From positions 16,647 through 22,680 of the forward strand of contig DIMZ01000028.1 in NCBI GenBank assembly GCA_002425825.1: 6,034 bases of DNA, read 5' to 3'. Below, piece after piece: positions 1-6,034 of this stretch. Within the stretch, counting starts at the first letter, position 1; every line of letters starts with the position of its first letter. Source of the stretch: Cloacimonetes bacterium UBA5553 (lineage in GTDB: Bacteria; Cloacimonadota; Cloacimonadia; Cloacimonadales; Cloacimonadaceae). The translations under genes and the position numbers were made by a program. Under the pieces are notes generated by a model. That model did no database searches and was not told the DNA's origin. It was given only the letters and a program-made list of their open reading frames with translations.

Positions 1-796
1 AGATATCGGGGAACACCCTTTGATCTATCTTGCCTTCAAAGTAGCTGCTGCGCTGGTCCAAAGCCCTTGCGCTCATGCCATAGCTGAGGTATTGCACAAA
101 TTCGGCAACGCAACGGGGAGCTAGTATAATGTCGTATTTGCCTGCTTCTACATTAACTACTTCGTTTACACAAAACTCAATCTTCTGCATTAAGCGACTG
201 CAGAAGTCATCTTGGTCAAAGTAATTGAAGTCGTCGCCACCAAAGGTTTCCATTACTGTTAGCTGAGATTTGTTATGCACAGCTTTAATCTCCAGATAAA
301 TGGGAGAGGTGCTGCTGCATTTGTCCAGCTTATTACTATTCATGATGCGCACTTGGCTGAAGTTGCAGATAAATGTGCCATATAGCTCAAAATCGTGTTT
401 GGCTGCACTTGCGCTTAAAGAAGATAGAATATCTGTTTTGCGGGCAAGCGGAATTGAAGTGATGTTGTTTATAATCTCTCTGTTCTCTGCAAGGCTGAGA
501 TCAGTTTCCACATCCACAAAGTCAGGGTCTTCGGGCAGGCTGTCTATAATGCCAAGCGCATTCTGCAGGGCATCATCAATCTTGGCATAGCTTGGGTCGT
601 CGATAGTAAAGCTGTAAGACTTTTTGCCTTTGAACAAATCGGCAGAGATGCCAATGTTTTCTTTGCTGATGTTATAATTTGTCTGGCTCTGGTAGAAACG
701 GAGGAAATCTGTTTGCCAAAAGCGTTGAGCTATGCTGTATTTCAGCTCACTGTGCTTATCCAAAGCAGACTTCAGGTATTCGAGTTGTTCGTACAT
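1..796 (-). CDS. TldE/PmbA-like member of the TldD/PmbA family, C-terminus beyond the window
   Basis: This frame stays open from an ATG at 796 to the left edge, giving 265 residues with no stop. Family resemblance is clearest at residues 221-261, which read YDIILAP, then VAEFVQYLSYGMSA, then SSYFEGKIDQRVF. This matches the pattern around the start of the C-terminal domain in TldD/PmbA proteins. The HExxxH zinc motif that TldD carries in this region is absent, which fits the TldE/PmbA side of the family. E. coli PmbA is about 450 residues, so a little over half is visible. In E. coli, TldD and TldE form a heterodimeric cytoplasmic protease that trims unfolded peptides such as the microcin B17 precursor and CcdA. 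The start is supported by AAGGAA at 808-803, six bases before the ATG. It is the last visible gene of the operon, 18 nt after the amidohydrolase-like gene. The family call is fairly firm; the substrate is unknown. Confidence 0.75.
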   Translation of the reverse strand, partial: MYEQLEYLKSALDKHSELKYSIAQRFWQTDFLRFYQSQTNYNISKENIGISADLFKGKKSYSFTIDDPSYAKIDDALQNALGIIDSLPEDPDFVDVETDLSLAENREIINNITSIPLARKTDILSSLSASAAKHDFELYGTFICNFSQVRIMNSNKLDKCSSTSPIYLEIKAVHNKSQLTVMETFGGDDFNYFDQDDFCSRLMQKIEFCVNEVVNVEAGKYDIILAPRCVAEFVQYLSYGMSARALDQRSSYFEGKIDQRVFPDI

Positions 797-814
797 TTCT
801 ATTTCCTTATTTGT

Positions 815-2092
815 TTATATCCAGGTGGTGTTGTTATGACGGCGTTTTGGGTTCGTGCTACGGGGTAGATAGCCGCCTAAACGCTTAGTTTTAATCTTCT
901 TTCCGGCAACGTGTTCGCCACCAAAATAGATGGCTTGGAAGCTGCCAGTAAGTTCGAATGCTGTGCCATCAGCAGTTTTAAACTTGCTGTTTACATCGGG
1001 ATTATACAGCACGAAATCGGCATCTGAACCAGGATCAAGACTACCTTTATTGGGGTAAATACCCAGCCTTTTGGCAGCATTCTCACTGGTCATTTTGATG
1101 CAGGTGGCAAGTGGTACCTTATGCTTCTTCCAGAGTTCGGAAAGCACCCACAAATATGAATATGCCAGGGAACTCATGTCGCAGCCCTTGAATACTTCAG
1201 CACAGTCATCAGCAATGCGCACCGGCGCAGTGCAATTGGACACAAGATATATCTTGTTGGTGCGAATCAACTCGAAAAGAAGGTCGTAATAATCGGCAAA
1301 GTCACATTTATGATCCGGCTTATGTACCAGGTTATCGAAAATTGGCATCAGATCGCTTACACAAGTGGCAAAGGAGATGTCGCTGCGTTTGGAGATGCTG
1401 TTTATAAACTCTATGGTGGGGAATGAGGATACCCGCGGGATGTGGATGGGATTCTCCTGCATTCTGCGCAACATTTTCTTTATTGCATCCATCTGCGCCA
1501 CAAAACTGAAGCTGTCATGATTCTCGTGATCATAGCCCTGGAAGGCAAAGGCAGTGTCGCTTTCGTAGATATCTAAGAATAGATCCATGATCTCAGTGAA
1601 GCTTATCTCGCTGATAGCAGGATTTGGGCTGGGTGCAGATAGGGCAATGCCAACTACTCCTTTCGCCCATAGCTCTTGCGCCGATTCGGCATGATAGGGA
1701 TAGTCCGAGATGTCCACATGCCCCCAAAGGGCTGTGGCAGTGTAGGCATTGGCATCAAGCAGCTCGGCCTTGGCCTTGAGATCAGATAAACTAAAGACAG
1801 GGCTTTCGGTAAAGTAGCTTAGTTCACCTACGGTTGTCCAGCCTCCCTCAAGGGCTGCTTTGGTTGTATCGGCAATATCCCTGGCTGCTGTAGCATCATT
1901 GCTGCAGATATGCAAATGCGGGTCGATGCCTCCTGGCAACAAAACCAAGCCTTTTGCGTCTATTACTTCCAGCTCGTCTTCATACATAATCTCATCGGTT
2001 GAGACCTTAACTATCTTTTTGTCAAACAACACGTTCACCCGCTTTAAAGCGTTCGATGAAGTAGGCAGCGAAACATTAGTTAACAGCTTCAT
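815..2092 (-). CDS. Dihydroorotase/hydantoinase-like amidohydrolase with a degenerate metal site (probable pseudoenzyme)
   Basis: The protein has 425 residues, close to the usual length for cyclic amidohydrolases (dihydroorotase, allantoinase, dihydropyrimidinase). The N-terminal hallmark PGGIDPHLHI (residues 53-62) keeps the HxH pair, H59 and H61. The C-terminal signature is also intact: SENAAKRLGI (336-345), then KGSLDPGSDADFVLYNP (349-365), and a closing GGYLPRS (406-412). The remaining catalytic positions look replaced. The usual carbamylated lysine (FK) reads IA at 149-150; the His of the HxSS motif reads R220; the next His appears as S246; and the catalytic Asp-His of the SDHxxP motif reads N286-C287. 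It therefore probably does not hydrolyse cyclic amides by the standard binuclear mechanism, and a structural or regulatory role is possible, as for inactive PyrC' proteins. The start lies 2 nt after the fabI stop with no clear ribosome site, which suggests translational coupling. The family is clear; the function is unknown. Confidence 0.8.
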   Translation of the reverse strand: MKLLTNVSLPTSSNALKRVNVLFDKKIVKVSTDEIMYEDELEVIDAKGLVLLPGGIDPHLHICSNDATAARDIADTTKAALEGGWTTVGELSYFTESPVFSLSDLKAKAELLDANAYTATALWGHVDISDYPYHAESAQELWAKGVVGIALSAPSPNPAISEISFTEIMDLFLDIYESDTAFAFQGYDHENHDSFSFVAQMDAIKKMLRRMQENPIHIPRVSSFPTIEFINSISKRSDISFATCVSDLMPIFDNLVHKPDHKCDFADYYDLLFELIRTNKIYLVSNCTAPVRIADDCAEVFKGCDMSSLAYSYLWVLSELWKKHKVPLATCIKMTSENAAKRLGIYPNKGSLDPGSDADFVLYNPDVNSKFKTADGTAFELTGSFQAIYFGGEHVAGKKIKTKRLGGYLPRSTNPKRRHNNTTWI

Positions 2093-2094
2093 TA

Positions 2095-2859
2095 TCAGTA
2101 TGCCATTATGTTCATGCCGGCATCCACGAAGAGAGTTTCGCCGGTAACGCCGGAAGCAAGGTCGGATAGCAGGTAAAGAGCAGTCTTTGCCACATCATCC
2201 GGCTCTATATTGCGCCCCAGAGGAGCTGATTTCTCTATCCTGCGTTGCATCTGAGATACGCCCCCGATGGCAGAAGAAGAGAGGGTGCGAAGTGGCCCAG
2301 CGGAAATGGCATTAATTCTTACTCCATGCTCGCCCATACTGTGCGCCAGATAGCGTACGCTACCTTCCAGAGCTGCTTTCGCCACGCCCATCACACCGTA
2401 ATTCGGAACTACCTTTTGGGCTCCGTAATAGCTGATGGTTATCGCGCTGCCGCCGGGTTGCATTAGGTGTTCTGCTTCTTTCATCGCAGCAATAAAGGTG
2501 TAAACGCTAACGTCCATTGCGGTTAGAAACCCATGTCGGGAAGTGTGATGGAAGGGTATGTTTAGCTCGCTGGAAGGAGCAAAGGCAACAGAATGAACAA
2601 GGTAGTCCAGGTTCTTCCACTTGCTTGAAACCAAGCGGAATAGATTTTGGATTTCATAATCTTTGGATAAATCACATTGTATGCAGTCTTGAACCCCCAG
2701 TTCATCTGCAATGGGCAGCACACGCTTTGCCAAGCTGGCTGAGGCATAGGATAGTATAAGCTCCACTCCGCTATCAACCAATGATTTGGCTATTCCATAG
2801 GCTATGCTGTGTTTGTTTGCCAAGCCCAATATCAGGGCTTTCTTCCCTGTTAAATTCAT
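2095..2859 (-). CDS. fabI: Enoyl-[acyl-carrier-protein] reductase (NADH), FabI type
   Basis: FabI catalyses the last step of each fatty-acid elongation cycle, reducing trans-2-enoyl-ACP with NAD(P)H in the cytoplasm. The protein has 254 residues, close to E. coli FabI (262). The divergent Rossmann motif GLANKHSIAYGIAK (residues 12-25) is present. CDL at 62-64 marks the adenine-binding acidic residue, and HSVAFAP at 89-95 is the nucleotide-binding strand. The active site has Y144, Y154 and K161, with the Y-x6-K spacing of FabI instead of the Y-x3-K of ordinary short-chain dehydrogenases. The substrate-binding loop region INAISAGPLRTLSSSAIGG (182-200) and C-terminal FVDAGMNI (244-251) also fit. 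The start has a strong AAGGAG (2872-2867), seven bases upstream. It overlaps the lipoprotein stop by 4 nt (ATGA), so the two are translationally coupled. Its place behind the MCE and lipoprotein genes suggests an envelope-lipid operon. Confidence 0.95.
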   Translation of the reverse strand: MNLTGKKALILGLANKHSIAYGIAKSLVDSGVELILSYASASLAKRVLPIADELGVQDCIQCDLSKDYEIQNLFRLVSSKWKNLDYLVHSVAFAPSSELNIPFHHTSRHGFLTAMDVSVYTFIAAMKEAEHLMQPGGSAITISYYGAQKVVPNYGVMGVAKAALEGSVRYLAHSMGEHGVRINAISAGPLRTLSSSAIGGVSQMQRRIEKSAPLGRNIEPDDVAKTALYLLSDLASGVTGETLFVDAGMNIMAY

Positions 2860-3716
2860 GGCGTTTCTCCTTTAACGCGAGCAATCTCGCCTTTCACTGC
2901 CTGAATGGCAGCACTGTCCTGTAGTGCTTCGAAGATAATCTCCGCCCTGCGAAGATTGGCTAATGCTGCGGTTTTATCTTTCTGCCTGGCCTCTATCTGT
3001 CCCTTTAGCCAATATCCGTGCCCCAGACCCTTGTAGTTTCCGGACAAGTAATCCCAGTCACAGGCATAAGATATGTATTTCTTAGCATTTGTATAGTATT
3101 CGTTCAGATAATAGTGATATGCCAAAGCGTGCCAGGCAGCCGAGAGCAACTCGGGGTTATGCTGGTTCTGCTTTTTTAACAGCTTGCGATATTGCTTACT
3201 GAAGCCAAGCAGTTCTTTGGCTTCGCTATCTGTGCTCTTGCCCAAGTAGCTGTCTGCCTGCAACTTTATTGTGCTGATCTGTAGCCTGGCATACAGCGGG
3301 TAATGTGTTTTATCCATCGCTGTTTCAGACAAGGCAGCATAGTCATGTCTGGTTTGCAGTTCATATAGCTTCAACAGCAGCAGATGGTAATCAAGCACCG
3401 GGTTTGTATCCATTACCAGCAGTTTCATATCGTTCGCAATGTCCTGGTATGCCTTCTGCTTCCCCTCGGTGATAGCAATCCTACCCAGACCTGCCATGCA
3501 GCTAAGCTTTCCTTCAATATCGGCACAGCTGGAGTAAAGACCTGAAGCGTAGCTGTAGCTTTTGATAGCTGCACTGATATCGCCCACGGCTTCCTGCTCT
3601 CTTGCCATTGCCAGGTAGCTATCTGCATCATACTTGGCAGCAGGGTGCAGGGGCGGCTTTAGTGAAGAACAAGCCACTAAGCTCAATAGCAGCAGCACTA
3701 TGATACTAATGCGCAT
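2856..3716 (-). CDS. TPR-like outer-membrane lipoprotein downstream of the MCE gene
   Basis: With the start at 3716 the product has 286 residues. It begins with a short lipoprotein signal peptide, MRISIIVLLLLSLVAC, in which LVAC is the lipobox and C16 the lipidated cysteine. Serine follows the cysteine, which in the E. coli rule favours the outer membrane. The mature part is mostly helical and looks like degenerate tetratricopeptide repeats. Helix pairs are visible at about residues 30-63, 190-225 and 230-265, with Ala, Tyr and Leu at regular positions. An in-frame ATG at 3752 would add 12 residues before the signal peptide. The 3716 start is preferred because GAGGAC lies at 3726-3721, just upstream, and the signal sequence then begins properly. 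The start overlaps the MCE stop by 11 nt. MCE operons often carry an auxiliary lipoprotein (for example PqiC), and this may fill that role, but no sequence similarity to a named lipoprotein was recognised. Confidence 0.8.
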   Translation of the reverse strand: MRISIIVLLLLSLVACSSLKPPLHPAAKYDADSYLAMAREQEAVGDISAAIKSYSYASGLYSSCADIEGKLSCMAGLGRIAITEGKQKAYQDIANDMKLLVMDTNPVLDYHLLLLKLYELQTRHDYAALSETAMDKTHYPLYARLQISTIKLQADSYLGKSTDSEAKELLGFSKQYRKLLKKQNQHNPELLSAAWHALAYHYYLNEYYTNAKKYISYACDWDYLSGNYKGLGHGYWLKGQIEARQKDKTAALANLRRAEIIFEALQDSAAIQAVKGEIARVKGETP

Positions 3717-4788
3717 GGGAGTCCTCATGCATCCTGAGTGGTGCAGGTGCATTCACCTTGGTAGATGGGCTTATGCCCTTGCGTAACAATGGATTGTTGT
3801 TCAGTGCCTCCAGGGTCTTGCGCGCTTTGTCCAAGCTAAGATTCAGATTGTGTAGCAGCATGCGCAACTCGGGGTTATTCACCTGGGTCAAAATGCCCTC
3901 CAGCTCGCTGGTAGCCCCGCTAAGGTTCATTAGGGTACCGGATAACGGGTTTATTAACAGCTCCAAGCTGGGGTCTATCATCTTTATTAATAGCGAATCT
4001 GGATTCTTATAGTTATCAACACCGGTCTGCACGCTTTTCATAAGGGCATCCACTTCATCCAGCCGGTTGTTAAGGCCTTGGCTGAGGTCTGCCAGGTTGT
4101 TCAGCATCCGCATCAATACACCAGATTGAGAATTATTATCTTTATTCAGGTTTATAGACAGTAGCAGCAATTCCTGCATAATCTTTTGAGCTTCGCCAAG
4201 ACCCACATTAGCCTTCTCAGAGGCATCCGCCAGATTAACCAATAACCGCGGTATGGCACCTCTATCGGCATTATGATCCTGATTTAGTGCATTCGTAAGC
4301 TGGGCAAGATTACTTATAATGGCAGCAATGGGATCGCTCTGCTGAGGAGCTATGCGTTTTAGCTGCATCCTGCCTTCTTCAAAATCTGAAGAGGGAACCA
4401 GGCCATCTATGGAAATTGGCGTGTTTGAAAGCGGGTCTCGGATGAATTCCAGAGTTGTTTTACCGGTAATGGGATTAGTGCTGCGAACTAAGGCTGAGCC
4501 TGTAACTACAATATTCTTATAACGTTTCAGGATATAGAATTCCAGTCCAATATTGCCGTCTTCTTCCAATCGAAAACTACGCACTCTACCCACTTCAAAT
4601 CCACGATACAATACGGGGGTCTGAGTGGAAATCCCTAAGGCATTGGCAACGGTGCTACGGTATATGTACTTCTTTTCCAATAGATTTTGCCGCAAGGCAA
4701 TTAACACCAAGGCCACCAACAACACAATTAATGGGATGCCAACAAAGGCTAAGACTATTTGTTTGGCGTGCTTTATCTTATAGCTCAT
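3706..4788 (-). CDS. MCE-domain (MlaD-like) membrane-anchored protein, likely in lipid transport
   Basis: The 360-residue protein starts with a short basic stretch and one membrane anchor (about residues 11-32), so most of it should lie in the periplasm. Residues 43-120 form an MCE/MlaD domain, with the typical LGISTQTPVLYRGFEVGRVRSF (50-71, core GxxVGRV) and a following beta-rich segment. The rest is a long helical region, predicted to be coiled coil, containing a roughly 37-residue unit repeated at 168-204 and 214-250. Near the end NNPLLRKGI (331-339) resembles the NPLLR motif common at the C-terminus of MCE proteins. MCE proteins form hexameric rings or tubes that move phospholipids or other lipids between inner and outer membranes, usually with an MlaE-type permease and MlaF-type ATPase. 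Neither is present in this window. The gene is first in its operon, about 18 nt downstream of the inferred transcription start; the ribosome site (AGAG) is weak. Confidence 0.88.
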   Translation of the reverse strand: MSYKIKHAKQIVLAFVGIPLIVLLVALVLIALRQNLLEKKYIYRSTVANALGISTQTPVLYRGFEVGRVRSFRLEEDGNIGLEFYILKRYKNIVVTGSALVRSTNPITGKTTLEFIRDPLSNTPISIDGLVPSSDFEEGRMQLKRIAPQQSDPIAAIISNLAQLTNALNQDHNADRGAIPRLLVNLADASEKANVGLGEAQKIMQELLLLSINLNKDNNSQSGVLMRMLNNLADLSQGLNNRLDEVDALMKSVQTGVDNYKNPDSLLIKMIDPSLELLINPLSGTLMNLSGATSELEGILTQVNNPELRMLLHNLNLSLDKARKTLEALNNNPLLRKGISPSTKVNAPAPLRMHEDSHAH

Positions 4789-4798
4789 AATTTAACTC

Positions 4799-4870
4799 TA
4801 ATACAGGCTGGCATTATACTTTTCAGCTTTGCATTTTTGTCAAGCTTTTGCTGCGTTTCTGCCTGTATTA
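4799..4870. repeat. Perfect 10-bp inverted repeat bracketing the MCE-operon promoter
   Basis: TAATACAGGC at 4799-4808 is matched by its exact reverse complement GCCTGTATTA at 4861-4870. The arms are separated by 52 bp, and the -35 and -10 boxes lie between them. One arm covers the likely transcription start and the other lies about 18 bp upstream of the -35 box. The placement would suit a regulator that binds both sites, but no binding protein can be named. Confidence 0.5.
4813..4843 (-). promoter_or_regulatory. Sigma-70-type promoter of the MCE-lipoprotein-fabI operon
   Basis: Reading the minus strand, a perfect TTGACA (4843-4838) is followed after 19 bp by a perfect TATAAT (4818-4813). The spacer is about 2 bp longer than the optimum, which may weaken the promoter or leave room for control. 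Transcription should begin near 4806, leaving a leader of about 18 nt before the MCE start codon. It sits directly downstream of the terminator of the preceding genes. Confidence 0.8.
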
Positions 4871-4894
4871 TTTATCCTATAATGCTGTTTGCAT

Positions 4895-4914
4895 AAAAAA
4901 ACGGTATAAAACCG
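4895..4914 (-). terminator. Short intrinsic terminator after the cNBD genes
   Basis: Thirty-one bases after the stop codon of the second cNBD gene, the minus strand reads CGGT, a five-base TTTAT loop, then ACCG, followed immediately by seven T. The four-pair, G+C-rich stem (five with a G-U pair) is short for a strong terminator, so some read-through is possible. The T-tract lies only on the minus-strand side. Confidence 0.6.
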
Positions 4915-4944
4915 CACAATTCACTAATGGGTTATTGCTGATAA

Positions 4945-5355
4945 CTACCCTAGCATCCCATTGTATTTCGCGCAAAGTTGCCTGTTTAGTGCCGCAAACA
5001 CTTTAGATGCCAGCAAGGGCTCGGAACTAAGCAGCAGACAGAGCTTATCATATGGCAATATCTCCGCTTCCACTTCGCTAAGTGCAAGCACATCTGCAGT
5101 TCTACGAGTAGGAATAATGAAATTCATCTCACCTATCAGATTTGCCTCTTTTAGTCTGGCAACTTCCACATGGCTACCCTGGTGGTCGGTTATACGCACT
5201 GATACAAAACCCCTCTCGATGCAAAGTATGTCCCGGCTTCGGTTGCCAGTATTAATTATCAGGTCATTGGGCATATAGCTTTGCCATTTGGCGATGCCCT
5301 TTAGTTTAGCAATCTCCTCATTACTAAGGTCATGGTATAGAGGGTGCTTAAGCAT
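4945..5355 (-). CDS. Stand-alone cyclic-nucleotide-binding-domain protein with a near-intact phosphate-binding motif
   Basis: With the start at 5355 the protein has 136 residues and consists of a single Crp/Fnr-type cNBD fold. Core features are LIINTGNRSRDILCIERGFVSV (residues 32-53, the usual strand, G and glycine turn) and the phosphate-binding cassette GE at 75-76 followed by PTRRTADV (82-89). The GE and R-T-A elements match the canonical cassette, so binding of a cyclic nucleotide is plausible. The protein ends just after the final helix and has no helix-turn-helix, so it is not a standard transcription factor. An upstream in-frame ATG at 5370 would add five residues. The 5355 start is preferred because GGAG (5365-5362) lies six bases before it, while nothing suitable precedes 5370. 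It overlaps the preceding cNBD gene by 8 nt. The partner and output are unknown. Confidence 0.78.
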   Translation of the reverse strand: MLKHPLYHDLSNEEIAKLKGIAKWQSYMPNDLIINTGNRSRDILCIERGFVSVRITDHQGSHVEVARLKEANLIGEMNFIIPTRRTADVLALSEVEAEILPYDKLCLLLSSEPLLASKVFAALNRQLCAKYNGMLG

Positions 5356-5782
5356 GATTATCTCCATCATGTGTAATGCGGATAATCTTTAGGCACAGTG
5401 AGTCGTTAATAGCTGCCTGAATGCGGGCTGCCAATTCTGCATCGGCATCCATAGATGTTTTAACTTCATTAAAATCTATCATTAACACGCTGCTATCTCG
5501 CAGGCTGCGAAGTGAAAATAGTGGGGGAGATGGCTCTATAAAGCATGTTTCTCCCGCTATCTCACCCGGATAGATGCTTCCAATCTTTTTGCCCTTTGCA
5601 TCCAGTATTTCCAGTTCACCCTGCTCAAGGATTACAAAGCAGTCAAGTTCCACTCCGATTTGTACCACATACTCTCGGGCTGGAACTTCCATGCTTTTAC
5701 ATAGCTTTAGCATGGCTTGGGTTTGCTTATCATCCAAGTACTTAAAAAGATCAAGCTCCTGGCTACCTATGTATATATTCAT
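5348..5782 (-). CDS. Stand-alone cyclic-nucleotide-binding-domain protein with a degenerate binding cassette
   Basis: The 144-residue protein is another single cNBD-like fold. FKYLDDKQ (residues 13-20) resembles the first helix, CFVILEQGELEI (48-59) the central strands and glycine turn, and IYPGEIAGETCFIE (70-83) the start of the phosphate-binding cassette. The cassette keeps Gly77-Glu78, but the following stretch reads PSPPLFSLRSL, with no arginine where R-(S/T)-A is expected. Nucleotide binding in the usual manner is therefore doubtful. There is no helix-turn-helix; the C-terminal 30 residues are a helix and a polar tail ending in HDGDNHA. AGGAG lies at 5790-5786, only three bases before the ATG, which is closer than usual. 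The gene begins 13 nt after the membrane-protein stop and overlaps the next cNBD gene by 8 nt, so all three probably share a transcript. Confidence 0.75.
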   Translation of the reverse strand: MNIYIGSQELDLFKYLDDKQTQAMLKLCKSMEVPAREYVVQIGVELDCFVILEQGELEILDAKGKKIGSIYPGEIAGETCFIEPSPPLFSLRSLRDSSVLMIDFNEVKTSMDADAELAARIQAAINDSLCLKIIRITHDGDNHA

Positions 5783-5795
5783 AATCTCCTGCTCA

Positions 5796-6034
5796 TTACC
5801 TGAATCCCAGTTTTAGCCGTAGATAGCTAATCAGTCCCAATGCTAAAATCATTGCAAGTGCCACCACAATATCCACATACATGGTGTAATACTCTCTTGT
5901 TTTCAAGCTCATTTTGTGAGATAGAAAGATATTCCTGTTTTGCAGTAAGTAATCACCATGAGCATACTTAACAGAATCTCTTATTTGCAGATTGGTATAT
6001 CTGGATTCGGGATGCTTTATAATAAACTCGTTAA
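5796..6034 (-). CDS. C-terminal fragment of a membrane protein, N-terminus beyond the window
   Basis: An open frame enters from the right edge and ends at TAA (5798-5796), giving 78 visible residues. The first 50 are polar (RYTNLQIRDSVKYAHGDYLL, then NRNIFLSHKMSLKTREYY). A single hydrophobic helix follows at about residues 52-70 (YVDIVVALAMILALGLISY), and the protein ends in a short basic tail, LRLKLGFR. By the positive-inside rule the tail should be cytoplasmic and the preceding part periplasmic or extracellular. The layout, a soluble region ending in one membrane helix with a basic tail, recalls the C-terminus of GldG-like components of ABC-2 transporters, but too little is visible to claim this. 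It is 13 nt upstream of the first cNBD gene and probably co-transcribed with both. Confidence 0.65.
   Translation of the reverse strand, partial: NEFIIKHPESRYTNLQIRDSVKYAHGDYLLQNRNIFLSHKMSLKTREYYTMYVDIVVALAMILALGLISYLRLKLGFR

Noticed and set aside
1860..2147. Plus-strand open frame of 95 codons
   Set aside because: It is antisense to the conserved N-terminus of the amidohydrolase-like gene and to the fabI end, with no recognisable domain.
2300..2595. FabI changes at positions linked to triclosan resistance in E. coli (Gly93 equivalent is Ala91; Phe203 equivalent is Val201)
   Set aside because: Alanine at the first site is common in triclosan-sensitive FabI proteins, and the SSAIGGV loop resembles a known FabI subfamily, so no resistance claim is justified.
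3717..3752. Longer start for the lipoprotein at 3752
   Set aside because: It would put 12 polar residues before the signal peptide and has a poorer ribosome site than the ATG at 3716.
4870..4885. Second possible -10 box (TATAGGATAAAT on the minus strand) between terminator and promoter
   Set aside because: No convincing -35 box lies at the right distance, and the TTGACA/TATAAT pair downstream is far better.
4961..5278. Plus-strand open frame of 105 codons
   Set aside because: It lies antisense to the cNBD gene, is serine-rich in the manner of a shadow frame and resembles no known family. The minus-strand frame has clear cNBD features.

Overview
The window is about 6 kb of densely packed bacterial DNA. 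Every supported gene lies on the minus strand, so transcription runs from the right edge to the left. A FabI-type enoyl-ACP reductase, an MCE-domain envelope protein and a lipobox lipoprotein point to a Gram-negative (diderm) bacterium with moderate G+C. The phylum cannot be settled from this sequence. The overall look would fit an anaerobic candidate phylum such as Cloacimonadota, but that is only an impression.

There are two transcription units. Unit A enters from the right edge with the C-terminal end of a membrane protein (6034-5796). Two small, overlapping proteins follow, each a bare cyclic-nucleotide-binding (cNBD) fold with no DNA-binding domain (5782-5348 and 5355-4945). The unit ends at a short hairpin with a seven-T tract (4914-4895).

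Unit B starts at a promoter with perfect TTGACA and TATAAT boxes (4843-4813), flanked by a perfect 10-bp inverted repeat. It encodes, in order: an MCE/MlaD-like protein (4788-3706), a TPR-like lipoprotein (3716-2856), FabI (2859-2095), a dihydroorotase/hydantoinase-like protein that has lost most of its metal ligands (2092-815), and a TldE/PmbA-like protein that runs off the left edge (796-1). Consecutive genes overlap by 4-11 nt or are separated by 2-18 nt, so they are very probably one polycistronic message.

The first three genes of unit B form a plausible envelope-lipid module: fatty-acid elongation (FabI), and an MCE protein with a lipoprotein that may take part in lipid movement between membranes. 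The last two genes have no obvious link to lipids. The most unusual items are the probably catalytically dead amidohydrolase, the tandem stand-alone cNBD proteins (one with a broken nucleotide-binding motif), the MCE-lipoprotein pair without an adjacent transporter ATPase or permease, and the repeat pair bracketing the promoter.
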